DNA of 20,516 bases from assembly GCA_027031685.1 (NCBI GenBank), contig JALVPS010000032.1, positions 1 through 20,516 on the forward strand, read 5' to 3'. This DNA comes from Gammaproteobacteria bacterium. GTDB taxonomy: Bacteria > Pseudomonadota > Gammaproteobacteria > UWMA-0217. The translations under genes were made by a program, and so were the position numbers. Below, in pieces: positions 7,037 through 14,034 of the stretch. Under the pieces are notes generated by a model, which saw only the letters and a program-made list of their open reading frames with translations, did no database searches and was not told the origin of the DNA. How positions within the stretch are numbered: the stretch's first letter is position 1; each line of letters starts with the position of its first letter.

Positions 7037-9094
7037 TCACACGGCCAGCAGGGGGACCTGACAGCGCTCGGGATACCAGTGCCAGGGCAGGATGCTGTCC
7101 AGCGGCTCGGGGCGGTGCAGGTGGAAGCCCTGCACGTAGTCCACCCCGCTGTAGCGCAGCGCGTTCACGGTCAGGTCGTCCTCCACGAACTCGGCGATGG
7201 TCTGGATCTTCATCTCCCGCGCGATGTGGCTGATGGCGGAGATCATCGCGTTCGCCACCCGGCCGTGGGCCATATTGCGCACCAGGCTGCCGTCGATCTT
7301 GAGGTAGTCCACATCCAGCTCCTGCAGATAGGCGAACGAGGACATGCCGCTGCCGAAGTCGTCCAGGGCAAAGCGGCAGCCCAGCCCGTGCAGGCGGTCG
7401 ATGAAGTAGCGCGCCGCATCCAGGTTGGTCACCACCGCCGTCTCGGTGATCTCGAAACATACCTGCTCGGCCTGCACGTGGTAGCGCTCGATCAGGTCCA
7501 GCACTTCGCCCAGGAAGCCGGCGTCGGAGATGGTCTGCCCCGACAGGTTGATGGAAAAGCGGCAGCCCTGGGCCACGGCCCGGCCGCCGGCCCGCAGGCG
7601 CGCCACCGCGTTGCGCGCGCCGATCCACTGCAAGGCCTTGCGCACCACCCAGCGGTCTAGCTCGGTGATGAGCTTGAAGCGCTCGGCGACGGGGATGAAC
7701 TTGCCCGGCTCCACCAGTGTGCCGTCTTCCAGCCGCATGCGCACCAGCAGCTCGTAGCGGGTGCCCCGCCCCCCGCCGCGCAGGTCGCGGATCTCCTGCG
7801 CGAACAGCACCAGCCGATCGTCGCGGATGGCGCGCGGGATCTCCTGCGCCCAGCTCAGGTCCAGCTTGCGGCGCATGAGGGCCTCATCGTCCAGCCCGTA
7901 TACGCGGATATGGTTGCGGCCGTCGTCCTTGGCGGCGAAGCAGGCCGAATCCACCGCCGAGAGCACCTCATGCGGGTTGCACTGGATGCGGTTGATGGCC
8001 GTCAGGCCGATGCTCACGCCCACCTCGAAGGGCCGCCCCTGCCAGAAAAAGCGGAAGTCCATCACCGCCCGACGCAATGCCTGGGCCACCTCCAGGCCAC
8101 GCTTCAATCCGGTGTTGCGCAGCAGCACGCCGAATTCGTCACCACCGATGCGCGCCAGCACCTCACCCGTCGCCAGCACCGACCGCATGCGCGCCGTCAG
8201 CTGGCGCAACAGGTGGTCGCCGGCCTGGTGGCCACAGCTGTCATTGACGGCCTTGAAGTTGTCCAGGTCCAGATACATGAGCACGCTCTCGCCGCCCCCT
8301 TCGCGGGCGACGCGGCAGGCGGTATCCACATGGTGACGGAAATCGCGCCGGTTGATGAGGCGGGTGAGCGGATCGTGAGAGGCCTGCCAGCGCAGGCGCC
8401 GCGCCATGTCCTCGGCGGCCAGTTTCTGACGCTTGAGCAGCACCTCGGCGTGCTGCGCGCCACGCGTGACCACATAGGCGATGACCAGGCCCAGCAGCAG
8501 CATGCCGCCGGTGGCCCAGAAGATGAACTGGCGGGCGAAGTCGCGCGAGGCGTGCGCCACGTCCAGGATGCGGGCATCGGCCGCGTCCTGACGGCGCGCC
8601 ATGTCGTCGATGAGCTGGCGGATGCGGGCCGGCGCGCGCAGCCGGTGGGCGTTCAGGAAGGCGCGCGCCGCGGCCAGCCGGTCCTGCGCCAGCAGGGCCA
8701 CCAGGCGGTTGTTGGTCTGCTCGTCATGGCGGATGTCCGGCTGCAGGGCACGCCACAGCTGCGCCGCCTCGGGATCGTCGCGCCCCAGGAAGGCCTCGCG
8801 CAGGGCGATGAAGCGGCCGCCCAGGGCCAGATACTCGTCATACAGCTCGGCGCGCTGGAAGGGGTCGTCGGTGAGCACCATCTCGGCCAGCTTGATCATG
8901 CGATCGTAGGCGATACGCTCGAAGGCGGCCATGTAGCGCATGTTCTCGTGCTGGTGGTCGCCGACGGCGTCGATCTCGCCCGACAGCGTCCCCACCACGC
9001 CGCTGAGCAGCCAGCCCAGCCCGGCCATCAGCAGCAGAATCGCCAGGAACCCGGCGATGAGGAGATTTCTCGTGCCTGTGATATCGATGTTCAC
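7037..9094 (-). CDS. Membrane-anchored GGDEF-EAL cyclic-di-GMP protein
   Basis: A 685-residue protein from GTG 9094. It has a first membrane helix (about 8-31), a helical periplasmic region of about 155 residues, a second helix (about 190-211), a short coiled linker, then GGDEF and EAL domains. GGDEF is intact (317-321, preceded by DLDNFKAVND), but the RxxD inhibitory site expected five residues before it reads ATGE. The EAL domain has YELLVRM (ELL for EAL), SINLSGQ, EITETA, LDDFGSGMSS, LKIDG and AEFVED, so the metal and catalytic residues look present. Either or both activities are possible. The start is set by AAGGGA eight bases upstream and by the TM helix beginning soon after; the frame runs open to 9175. 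It converges on the aldolase gene with 29 bases between. The signal sensed is unknown. Confidence 0.9.
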   Translation of the reverse strand: MNIDITGTRNLLIAGFLAILLLMAGLGWLLSGVVGTLSGEIDAVGDHQHENMRYMAAFERIAYDRMIKLAEMVLTDDPFQRAELYDEYLALGGRFIALREAFLGRDDPEAAQLWRALQPDIRHDEQTNNRLVALLAQDRLAAARAFLNAHRLRAPARIRQLIDDMARRQDAADARILDVAHASRDFARQFIFWATGGMLLLGLVIAYVVTRGAQHAEVLLKRQKLAAEDMARRLRWQASHDPLTRLINRRDFRHHVDTACRVAREGGGESVLMYLDLDNFKAVNDSCGHQAGDHLLRQLTARMRSVLATGEVLARIGGDEFGVLLRNTGLKRGLEVAQALRRAVMDFRFFWQGRPFEVGVSIGLTAINRIQCNPHEVLSAVDSACFAAKDDGRNHIRVYGLDDEALMRRKLDLSWAQEIPRAIRDDRLVLFAQEIRDLRGGGRGTRYELLVRMRLEDGTLVEPGKFIPVAERFKLITELDRWVVRKALQWIGARNAVARLRAGGRAVAQGCRFSINLSGQTISDAGFLGEVLDLIERYHVQAEQVCFEITETAVVTNLDAARYFIDRLHGLGCRFALDDFGSGMSSFAYLQELDVDYLKIDGSLVRNMAHGRVANAMISAISHIAREMKIQTIAEFVEDDLTVNALRYSGVDYVQGFHLHRPEPLDSILPWHWYPERCQVPLLAV

Positions 9095-9381
9095 GCTTGC
9101 ATTCCCTTGCAATCGTCCCGTGACGTACAGACCGAGGCCTGCCCCCTGCCACAGCGACACGCCCGGCCATCCCAAACTCCCTGTGAGACCCTGCCGCCCC
9201 CGGCGAGCCGATGCGCAGGCCTATCTTATACGACAAGAGGACGCTCGAAGTAAGGCCACCCGTCAGGCTCACAAGCTGACCCACGACATCAAGAGGACGC
9301 GGCAACCCTTTGTTTCTTCGGCGACAGGCCCTTGCCCATTTCCACTTCTGATAAAGCAAATAATGAAATACTGAAACACTA

Positions 9382-9395
9382 AATCGTGAACGATT
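9382..9395. repeat. 14-base palindrome, possible operator
   Basis: AATCGTGAACGATT has perfect six-base arms around GA, within the AT-rich patch. Size and symmetry suit a dimeric repressor site, but no regulator can be assigned. Confidence 0.4.
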
Positions 9396-9428
9396 GCCGA
9401 TTTTTGCAGTCTCCATCAAGATGGAACA

Positions 9429-9457
9429 CCCACGGCGGCCCATTGCCGCCCCGTGGG
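9429..9457. repeat. Strong hairpin upstream of the zinc-ribbon gene
   Basis: CCCACGG pairs with CCGTGGG and the inner CGGC with GCCG, with two unpaired C and a five-base loop. No T-run follows on either strand, so it does not read as a simple intrinsic terminator. It could be an mRNA structure, part of a small RNA, or a factor-dependent end point. Confidence 0.45.
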
Positions 9458-9464
9458 AGAAGGC

Positions 9465-9493
9465 TCGACGCACGAAAAATATTGCTCAATAAT
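9465..9493 (+). promoter_or_regulatory. Candidate promoter for the zinc-ribbon gene
   Basis: TCGACG (9465-9470) and AATAAT (9488-9493) are separated by 17 bases and match the sigma-70 hexamers at four and five positions. Transcription would start near 9500, leaving a leader of about 50 bases. Confidence 0.4.
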
Positions 9494-9549
9494 GGCCCCG
9501 CGGGCCACGTCGCAAACATCACGATAAGCAAAACGATGGGGAACGAGTC

Positions 9550-9729
9550 ATGAGTCGGGGTTCGGAGTTCCCGTGTCTGGTCTGTGGCCACAAGGAACAC
9601 TACCGCATCCGCCGGCGCGGCTGGCAGCGCTGGCTGTTCCCCCGTGGCCGACGCTACCGCTGCGCCTGGTGCGGCAAGGTGAGCTTCCAGCCCTTCGGGG
9701 GTGGCAAGAGGCGCAACCGGCGCGGCTGA
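9550..9729 (+). CDS. Small 59-residue zinc-ribbon protein
   Basis: ATG 9550 opens a 59-codon frame ending in TGA 9727-9729. The product has two CxxC knuckles (C9-x2-C12 and C38-x2-C41), each followed by glycine (CLVCGH and CAWCGK) as in zinc ribbons. The 25 residues between them and the C-terminal tail are rich in Arg and aromatics (for example RRRGWQRWLFPRGRRYR), giving a strongly basic protein likely to touch nucleic acid. GGGGA lies about eight bases before the ATG. It is in the same direction as xthA, 54 bases ahead, so it may share a transcript. I do not recognise a named family; conservation would be the test. Confidence 0.68.
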   Translation: MSRGSEFPCLVCGHKEHYRIRRRGWQRWLFPRGRRYRCAWCGKVSFQPFGGGKRRNRRG

Positions 9730-9783
9730 AGGGCACCCCGAATTGCCGTACCATGGCCGCCCCGGCAGCAGTACGGACCGGCC

Positions 9784-10560
9784 ATGCGCATCATCACCCT
9801 CAACGCCAACGGCATCCGCGCCGCCGCCCGCAAGGGTTTCTTCGACTGGCTGCCCCGCCAGGGGGCCGACGTGGTCTGCATCCAGGAGACCAAGGCCCAG
9901 GCGCACCAGCTGGAGGATCCACAGTTCCGCCCCGCCGGCTACCACTGTGTATACGTGGACGCCGAGCGCAAGGGCTACAGCGGCGTGGCCCTGTACGCCC
10001 GGCGCGAACCGGACGCGGTGATCACGGCCATGGGCTGCGAGGAGTTCGACCGCGAGGGCCGCTACGTGGAGGCCCGCTTCGACCGGCTGAGCATCATTTC
10101 CCTGTACGCCCCGTCCGGCTCGGCGGGGCCGGAGCGGCAGGCCTCCAAGGACCGCTTCCTCGACTTCTTCCTGCCCCACCTGCGCGCGCTCAAGGCCAAC
10201 GGCCGCGAGTACATCGTGTGCGGCGACTTCAACATCGCCCATAAGGCGATCGACCTCAAGAACTGGAAGAGCAACCAGAAGAACTCCGGCTTCCTGCCCC
10301 ACGAGCGTGCCTGGATGGACCGCCTGTTCGGCGCCGAGGGCTGGGTGGACGCCTTCCGCGTGGTGGATCCGCGCCCGGAGCGCTACACGTGGTGGTCCAA
10401 CCGCGGCCAGGCCTGGGCCAGGAACGTGGGCTGGCGCATCGACTACCACGTGATCACCCCCGGCCTGCGCGAGGCCGTGCGGCGCGCCGACATCTACCGC
10501 GACGAGCGCTTCTCGGACCACGCCCCGCTCACCATCGACTATGACCTCGCCCTCCCCTGA
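9784..10560 (+). CDS. xthA: Exodeoxyribonuclease III (XthA)
   Basis: This is the AP endonuclease and 3'-5' exonuclease of base excision repair, which cuts 5' to abasic sites and clears blocked 3' ends. The 258-residue product starts MRIITLNANGIRAAARKG. It has VCIQETKAQ with the metal-binding glutamate near residue 35, LYAPSGSAG, IVCGDFNIAH with the catalytic Asp/Asn pair, NVGWRIDYHVITP and the terminal FSDHAPL with the Asp-His pair. All catalytic residues are visible, so it should be active. The 3' end overlaps ampG by 20 bases, implying co-transcription. Confidence 0.96.
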   Translation: MRIITLNANGIRAAARKGFFDWLPRQGADVVCIQETKAQAHQLEDPQFRPAGYHCVYVDAERKGYSGVALYARREPDAVITAMGCEEFDREGRYVEARFDRLSIISLYAPSGSAGPERQASKDRFLDFFLPHLRALKANGREYIVCGDFNIAHKAIDLKNWKSNQKNSGFLPHERAWMDRLFGAEGWVDAFRVVDPRPERYTWWSNRGQAWARNVGWRIDYHVITPGLREAVRRADIYRDERFSDHAPLTIDYDLALP

Positions 10561-11905
10561 GCCGACCCGCGCCGGCTGGCGCGCGGCGCTGGCGGTGTAC
10601 AGCCGGCCGCGGGTCATGGCCATGGCCCTACTGGGCTTTTCCGCCGGGCTGCCCTTCCTGCTGGTGTTCTCCACCCTGTCGGCCTGGCTGCGCGACGAGG
10701 GCGTGAGCCGCAGCGTGATCGGCTTTTTCAGCTGGGTGGGCGTGACCTATTCCATCAAGGTGTTCTGGGCGCCGGTCATCGACCGCCTGCCGCTGCCGGG
10801 CCTGACGCGGCGTCTGGGCAAGCGGCGCGCCTGGATGCTGCTGGCCCAGCTCACCATCGCCGCCGGCCTGGCCGGCATGGCCCTGCTCGACCCGCACCGC
10901 CAGCTGGCCGCCATCGCCGCCCTGGCGGTGGCCGTGGCCTTCGGCTCGGCCACGCAGGACATCGTGGTGGACGCCTGGCGCATCGAGGCGGTGGACAGCA
11001 GCCTGCAGGGGGCCATGGCGGCCAGCTACGTGTTCGGCTACCGGGTGGCGCTGCTGGTGGCCGGGGCGGGTGCCTTCTACCTGGCCGAGTTCTGGAGCTG
11101 GTCGGCGGCCTATCTGGTCATGGCCGCGCTCATGGGCGTGGGGCTGGCCACCACCCTGGCGGTGGCCGAACCGGCGCACCGCGTGGACCCGGCCACGCGC
11201 GCCCTGGAGCGGGCGCTGGAGGCGCGCCTGGGCGGGCGCGCCGGGCCGCTGCAGCGGCTGGCGGCCTGGTTCGGCGACGCGGTGGTGGCCCCCTTCGTGG
11301 ACTTCTTCCGCCGCAACGGGGCCAGCGCCCTGCTCATCCTGGCCCTCATCGGGGTGTACAAGCTGAGCGACATCACCATGGGGGTGATGGCCAATCCCTT
11401 CTATCTGGACCTGGGCTTCACCAAGGCGCAGATCGCCGACGTGACCAAGCTGTTCGGCTTTTTCATGACCATCGGCGGGGCGGCCCTGGGCGGGGTGCTG
11501 GTGGCACGCTTCGGCATCCCGCGCCCGCTGCTGGCCGGGGCACTGCTGGTGGCACTCACCAACCTGCTGTTCGCCGTCCTGGCCCTGAGCGAGCCGTCCC
11601 TGCCGCTGCTGGCGCTGGTGGTGAGCGCCGACAATCTGTCCGGCGGCATCGCCACGGCGGTGTTCATCGCCTGGCTGTCCAGCCTCACCAACCAGGCCTA
11701 CACGGCCACCCAGTACGCCCTGTTCAGCTCGCTCATGACCCTGCCGGCCAAGCTGCTGGGGGGGTTCTCGGGGATGATTGTGGACGGCTGGGGCTATCCG
11801 CTCTTCTTCACCTATGCCGCCGCCATCGGCCTGCCGGCCATCGCCCTGTCGGCCTGGCTGCTGTGGCGCCGGCCAACACCGCCCCTGGCCGCCGAGGAGG
11901 CCTGA
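10541..11905 (+). CDS. ampG: AmpG-type muropeptide permease (MFS)
   Basis: AmpG imports GlcNAc-anhydroMurNAc peptides across the inner membrane for cell-wall recycling and, where AmpR/AmpC exist, feeds beta-lactamase induction. The 454-residue protein has at least 12 hydrophobic segments. Its N-terminus has the AmpG pattern LGFSAGLPFLLVFSTLSAWLRD, then SIKVFWAPVIDRLPLPGLTRRLGKRRAW (quoted in part: FWAPVIDRLPLP and LGKRRAWM), and AFGSATQDIVVDAWRIE, all hallmark segments. It starts inside xthA, which precedes it by a 20-base overlap. It converges on the reductase-fusion gene with 11 bases between stops and no visible terminator. Confidence 0.9.
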   Translation: MTSPSPEPTRAGWRAALAVYSRPRVMAMALLGFSAGLPFLLVFSTLSAWLRDEGVSRSVIGFFSWVGVTYSIKVFWAPVIDRLPLPGLTRRLGKRRAWMLLAQLTIAAGLAGMALLDPHRQLAAIAALAVAVAFGSATQDIVVDAWRIEAVDSSLQGAMAASYVFGYRVALLVAGAGAFYLAEFWSWSAAYLVMAALMGVGLATTLAVAEPAHRVDPATRALERALEARLGGRAGPLQRLAAWFGDAVVAPFVDFFRRNGASALLILALIGVYKLSDITMGVMANPFYLDLGFTKAQIADVTKLFGFFMTIGGAALGGVLVARFGIPRPLLAGALLVALTNLLFAVLALSEPSLPLLALVVSADNLSGGIATAVFIAWLSSLTNQAYTATQYALFSSLMTLPAKLLGGFSGMIVDGWGYPLFFTYAAAIGLPAIALSAWLLWRRPTPPLAAEEA

Positions 11906-11916
11906 CCGCCCCCCCG

Positions 11917-13401
11917 TCAGTGCAGCACGCCACTGTGCAGCTGTGCCTCGGGGAAGCCCAGGTTGACGAAGAAGGCCTTGCAGGCCTGCACGAAGGTGGC
12001 GTTGCCGGCCACGTAGATGTCGTACTCCTCCAGCCGCCCATGGGCGGCCAGAATCTCCTTCAGCACGCCCTCGATGCGCGCCTCGGGGCTCGACGCCGGC
12101 ACGCCCGTGCGTCGTTCCACTTCATCGCAGGACAGGCTGCGGTAGTGCACGCCCTCGAAGGCGTCGGCCCAGGCGCGGCACTGGTTCTCCAGATAGGGTC
12201 CCTGCAGCTCGTTGATGACCCAGTACAGGTGGATCTCGTCGCCGCGATTGACCGCCATGGCGTGCTCGGTGAGCGACTTGACGGGCGCAAAGCCGGTGTC
12301 ACAGGCCAGCATGATGATCGGCCGGGTGGAGTCGTCGTCGAAGACGAAGTCGCCCTTGGGTCCCTCCACCACCACCTCGTCACCCTTGCGCAGGCGCGTC
12401 GTCAGGTAGTCCACGAAGGGCTCGTCGGGGCGCAGCTGCACGTGGAACTCCAGGTGCATGTCGTCGCAGGGGCAGCTGGCGATGGGCAGGTCGAGCACCG
12501 CCTCCTCGCCGGCGATGAGGGTCACGTACTGGCCGGCGTAGAAGCGCAGCCGGCGCGAACGGGGGGTGCGCAGCTGCAGCAGCATGACGTCCTCGGCCAG
12601 GGGCTGGAGCTTCTTGACGCGGGTGGTGATGCGCTGCACGGGGATGTCCTGCGGCCCGCCCGCCACCCGCGCCTCGATGACGATGTCGGTGACCGGCGTG
12701 TAGCAGCAGGTGAGGAAATAGCCCTGCGCCTTCTCCGCCTCGGACAGGTGGTAGTCGTGCGGGCGCACGGCGCGCACCTCGCCCTCCACCACGAGCGCCC
12801 GGCACAGGCCGCAGGTGCCGTTGCTGCAGCCGTATTCCAGCGGCACGCCGGCCTGCAGCCCGCATTCCAGCACCGTGCAGGTGCCCTCCACGGGAAATTC
12901 ATAATCGGTATTGAGAATGCGGACGTTGGCAGCCATGGTGCGCAGAAAGCTCTCCCCTACCAGGATCTGTTCGGAACGGTCGTCGAGCGTATCGGCCGCC
13001 ATGGCCTCCGCCAGCCAGTGGCGCAGGGCCGGCAGATCCGCCGGCTCCCGCGCCAGCCATTCCTGCACGCGTTGCAATACCCGCTCGTAATGCTGCGCCG
13101 TCAGCCGCGCCCGCACCAGCTCCTCGGCCAGCGACTTGAGCCGCGAGGCCAGCACCTCCGGTTCATAAGTGCGTTCCTTGGTCGTGTGCTTGCGCGTGAC
13201 GGCACGTTCCATGATGTGTTCCATGCGTTCCAGCATGGTGTTGTCATGGATCTGCACGTCGGGATACAGCCGCAGCAGGTCACTCAGCTCGACCGTCCCC
13301 TCGAAAGTGGGGATCTTGCCGGCCTGGATGTCCTTCTGCAGCACCCGCCGCTTCACGCCGACCAGCTGGGCGGCGCGCGAGAGGGGAATGCGGCGTGGCA
13401 T
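11917..13401 (-). CDS. Predicted HTH / [2Fe-2S] ferredoxin / flavin-reductase-like fusion protein
   Basis: A 494-residue protein with three parts. Residues 5-45 resemble a MerR/excisionase-type helix-turn-helix (LSRAAQLVGVKRRVLQKDI, then GKIP and an ELSDLLRLYP wing or helix). Residues 52-150 are charged and helical, possibly a coiled-coil dimer region. Residues about 158-245 are a plant-type ferredoxin with C192-x4-C197-x2-C200 and C232. Residues 255-494 resemble ferredoxin-NADP reductase domains of the CDP-6-deoxyglucoseen reductase type. However, the flavin motif RxYS is replaced (LDLPIAS, 303-309), the nucleotide GGTG reads CDTG (367-370), and the CGPP element reads AGNA (465-468). It lies ten bases after the H-NS-like gene. 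A redox-responsive DNA-binding role is inferred; a plain electron-transfer enzyme is the alternative. Confidence 0.8.
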   Translation of the reverse strand: MPRRIPLSRAAQLVGVKRRVLQKDIQAGKIPTFEGTVELSDLLRLYPDVQIHDNTMLERMEHIMERAVTRKHTTKERTYEPEVLASRLKSLAEELVRARLTAQHYERVLQRVQEWLAREPADLPALRHWLAEAMAADTLDDRSEQILVGESFLRTMAANVRILNTDYEFPVEGTCTVLECGLQAGVPLEYGCSNGTCGLCRALVVEGEVRAVRPHDYHLSEAEKAQGYFLTCCYTPVTDIVIEARVAGGPQDIPVQRITTRVKKLQPLAEDVMLLQLRTPRSRRLRFYAGQYVTLIAGEEAVLDLPIASCPCDDMHLEFHVQLRPDEPFVDYLTTRLRKGDEVVVEGPKGDFVFDDDSTRPIIMLACDTGFAPVKSLTEHAMAVNRGDEIHLYWVINELQGPYLENQCRAWADAFEGVHYRSLSCDEVERRTGVPASSPEARIEGVLKEILAAHGRLEEYDIYVAGNATFVQACKAFFVNLGFPEAQLHSGVLH

Positions 13402-13411
13402 GGGCGACCCG

Positions 13412-13792
13412 TCAGGCCGCCTCGATCAGCATGTCCTCCGGCTTCTTGCCGGCCTGCAGGGCCTCGCGGAACCACTTGGGACGGGCGCCGATGCCGCTCC
13501 AGGTCTGGCTGGGATTGGCCGGATTGCGATACTTGGGCGGCCGCACAACCCGCTTGCGGCGCTGGCGGCCGGTGGGCGTGGTCTCCGACTTCACCTCCAC
13601 GGCCAGGCCATGCTCGGCGGCCAGGCGGCGGATGGCCTCCATCGCCTCGCGCTTCTTTTCCTCTTCCTTGTGTTTCAGGACGGACCGGGCCACGCTGAGC
13701 AGGTCACTCAATTGCGCCTCGTTCAATTGCTCGAGGCTGGCGGCCAGATTGTTCATGTCGAGGACGAAGGTGGTTTCTTGGGCTTCGGTCAT
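13412..13792 (-). CDS. H-NS-family nucleoid-associated protein
   Basis: A 126-residue protein with a helical N-terminal oligomerisation region (about 10-62), a basic linker (GRQRRKRVVRPPK) and the C-terminal H-NS DNA-binding domain YRNPANPSQTWSG followed by ARPKWFREALQAGKKPEDMLI. H-NS proteins coat AT-rich, often foreign DNA and silence it. In most relatives the core loop reads RGRRP or QGR; here it is IGARP (101-105), lacking the first arginine of that hook, which may weaken or shift minor-groove binding. AGGAAA lies about nine bases before the ATG. It leads a two-gene unit with the HTH/ferredoxin/reductase fusion and has an AT-rich upstream region, a typical place for autoregulation. Confidence 0.88.
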   Translation of the reverse strand: MTEAQETTFVLDMNNLAASLEQLNEAQLSDLLSVARSVLKHKEEEKKREAMEAIRRLAAEHGLAVEVKSETTPTGRQRRKRVVRPPKYRNPANPSQTWSGIGARPKWFREALQAGKKPEDMLIEAA

Positions 13793-13851
13793 TGCTGATA
13801 TTTCCTGTCGTTAATGGATGTTGCTGCCTGTGTATTAATTTCGAGTTCCAT

Positions 13852-13860
13852 AGTATAGCA
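13852..13860 (-). promoter_or_regulatory. Candidate extended -10 promoter of the H-NS-like gene
   Basis: On the minus strand TGCTATACT matches the extended -10 TGnTATAAT with one mismatch. A weak TTAACA -35 lies about 19 bases before the TATACT. Transcription would start near 13845, about 53 bases before the ATG, within AT-rich DNA that H-NS-type proteins favour. Confidence 0.5.
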
Positions 13861-13924
13861 ATGAATTGGCCGGTGTTGTTAATAATCTAAAATACATCGC
13901 GCTGCACATGAGGCGGCAGACCAA

Positions 13925-13953
13925 TTGACAGGCGCCACCCCCCTTTCTATATT
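13925..13953 (+). promoter_or_regulatory. Strong sigma-70-type promoter of the Gld-like ABC operon
   Basis: TTGACA (13925-13930), a 17-base spacer, then TATATT (13948-13953): a perfect -35, ideal spacing and a -10 with one mismatch. Transcription would start near 13960, with a leader of about 75 bases before ATG 14035. Confidence 0.75.
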
Positions 13954-14034
13954 TTGCACCCCCCGACGCCGGCCACCTCCTCATCCGGCCGGCATGCACG
14001 GGCGTCATCCGCCCATTGTTCCGGAGAAGAGCGC

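Larger units (their letters stand above)
9095..9549. other. 455-base non-coding region between divergent genes
   Basis: No convincing gene was found on either strand; the open frames crossing it lack family features. A possible minus-strand -10, TATAAG (9230-9225), lies about 130 bases before the GGDEF-EAL start. CAAGAGGACGC occurs twice (9234-9244 and 9290-9300). GTCAGGCT/AGCTGAC at 9262-9280 can form a short bulged hairpin. From about 9335 to 9415 the DNA is much richer in A and T than its surroundings and holds a perfect 14-base palindrome. A strong hairpin and a candidate plus-strand promoter follow and are listed separately. Confidence 0.5.

Noticed and set aside
7910..9253. Plus-strand frame of 447 codons opposite the GGDEF-EAL gene
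   Set aside because: Low-complexity His/Gln/Ala/Val product typical of an antisense shadow.
9234..9300. Direct repeat CAAGAGGACGC (9234-9244 and 9290-9300) as a possible regulatory iteron
   Set aside because: Only two copies, 56 bases apart, with no palindromic character; chance is likely.
8838..9473. Minus-strand frame of 211 codons spanning the non-coding region upstream of the GGDEF-EAL gene
   Set aside because: It overlaps the 5' part of the GGDEF-EAL gene in another frame, is Arg-rich with no domain features and has no plausible ribosome site.
11863..13698. Long plus-strand frame opposite the reductase fusion and H-NS-like genes
   Set aside because: Its product has no recognisable domain and spans two real minus-strand genes and their boundary.
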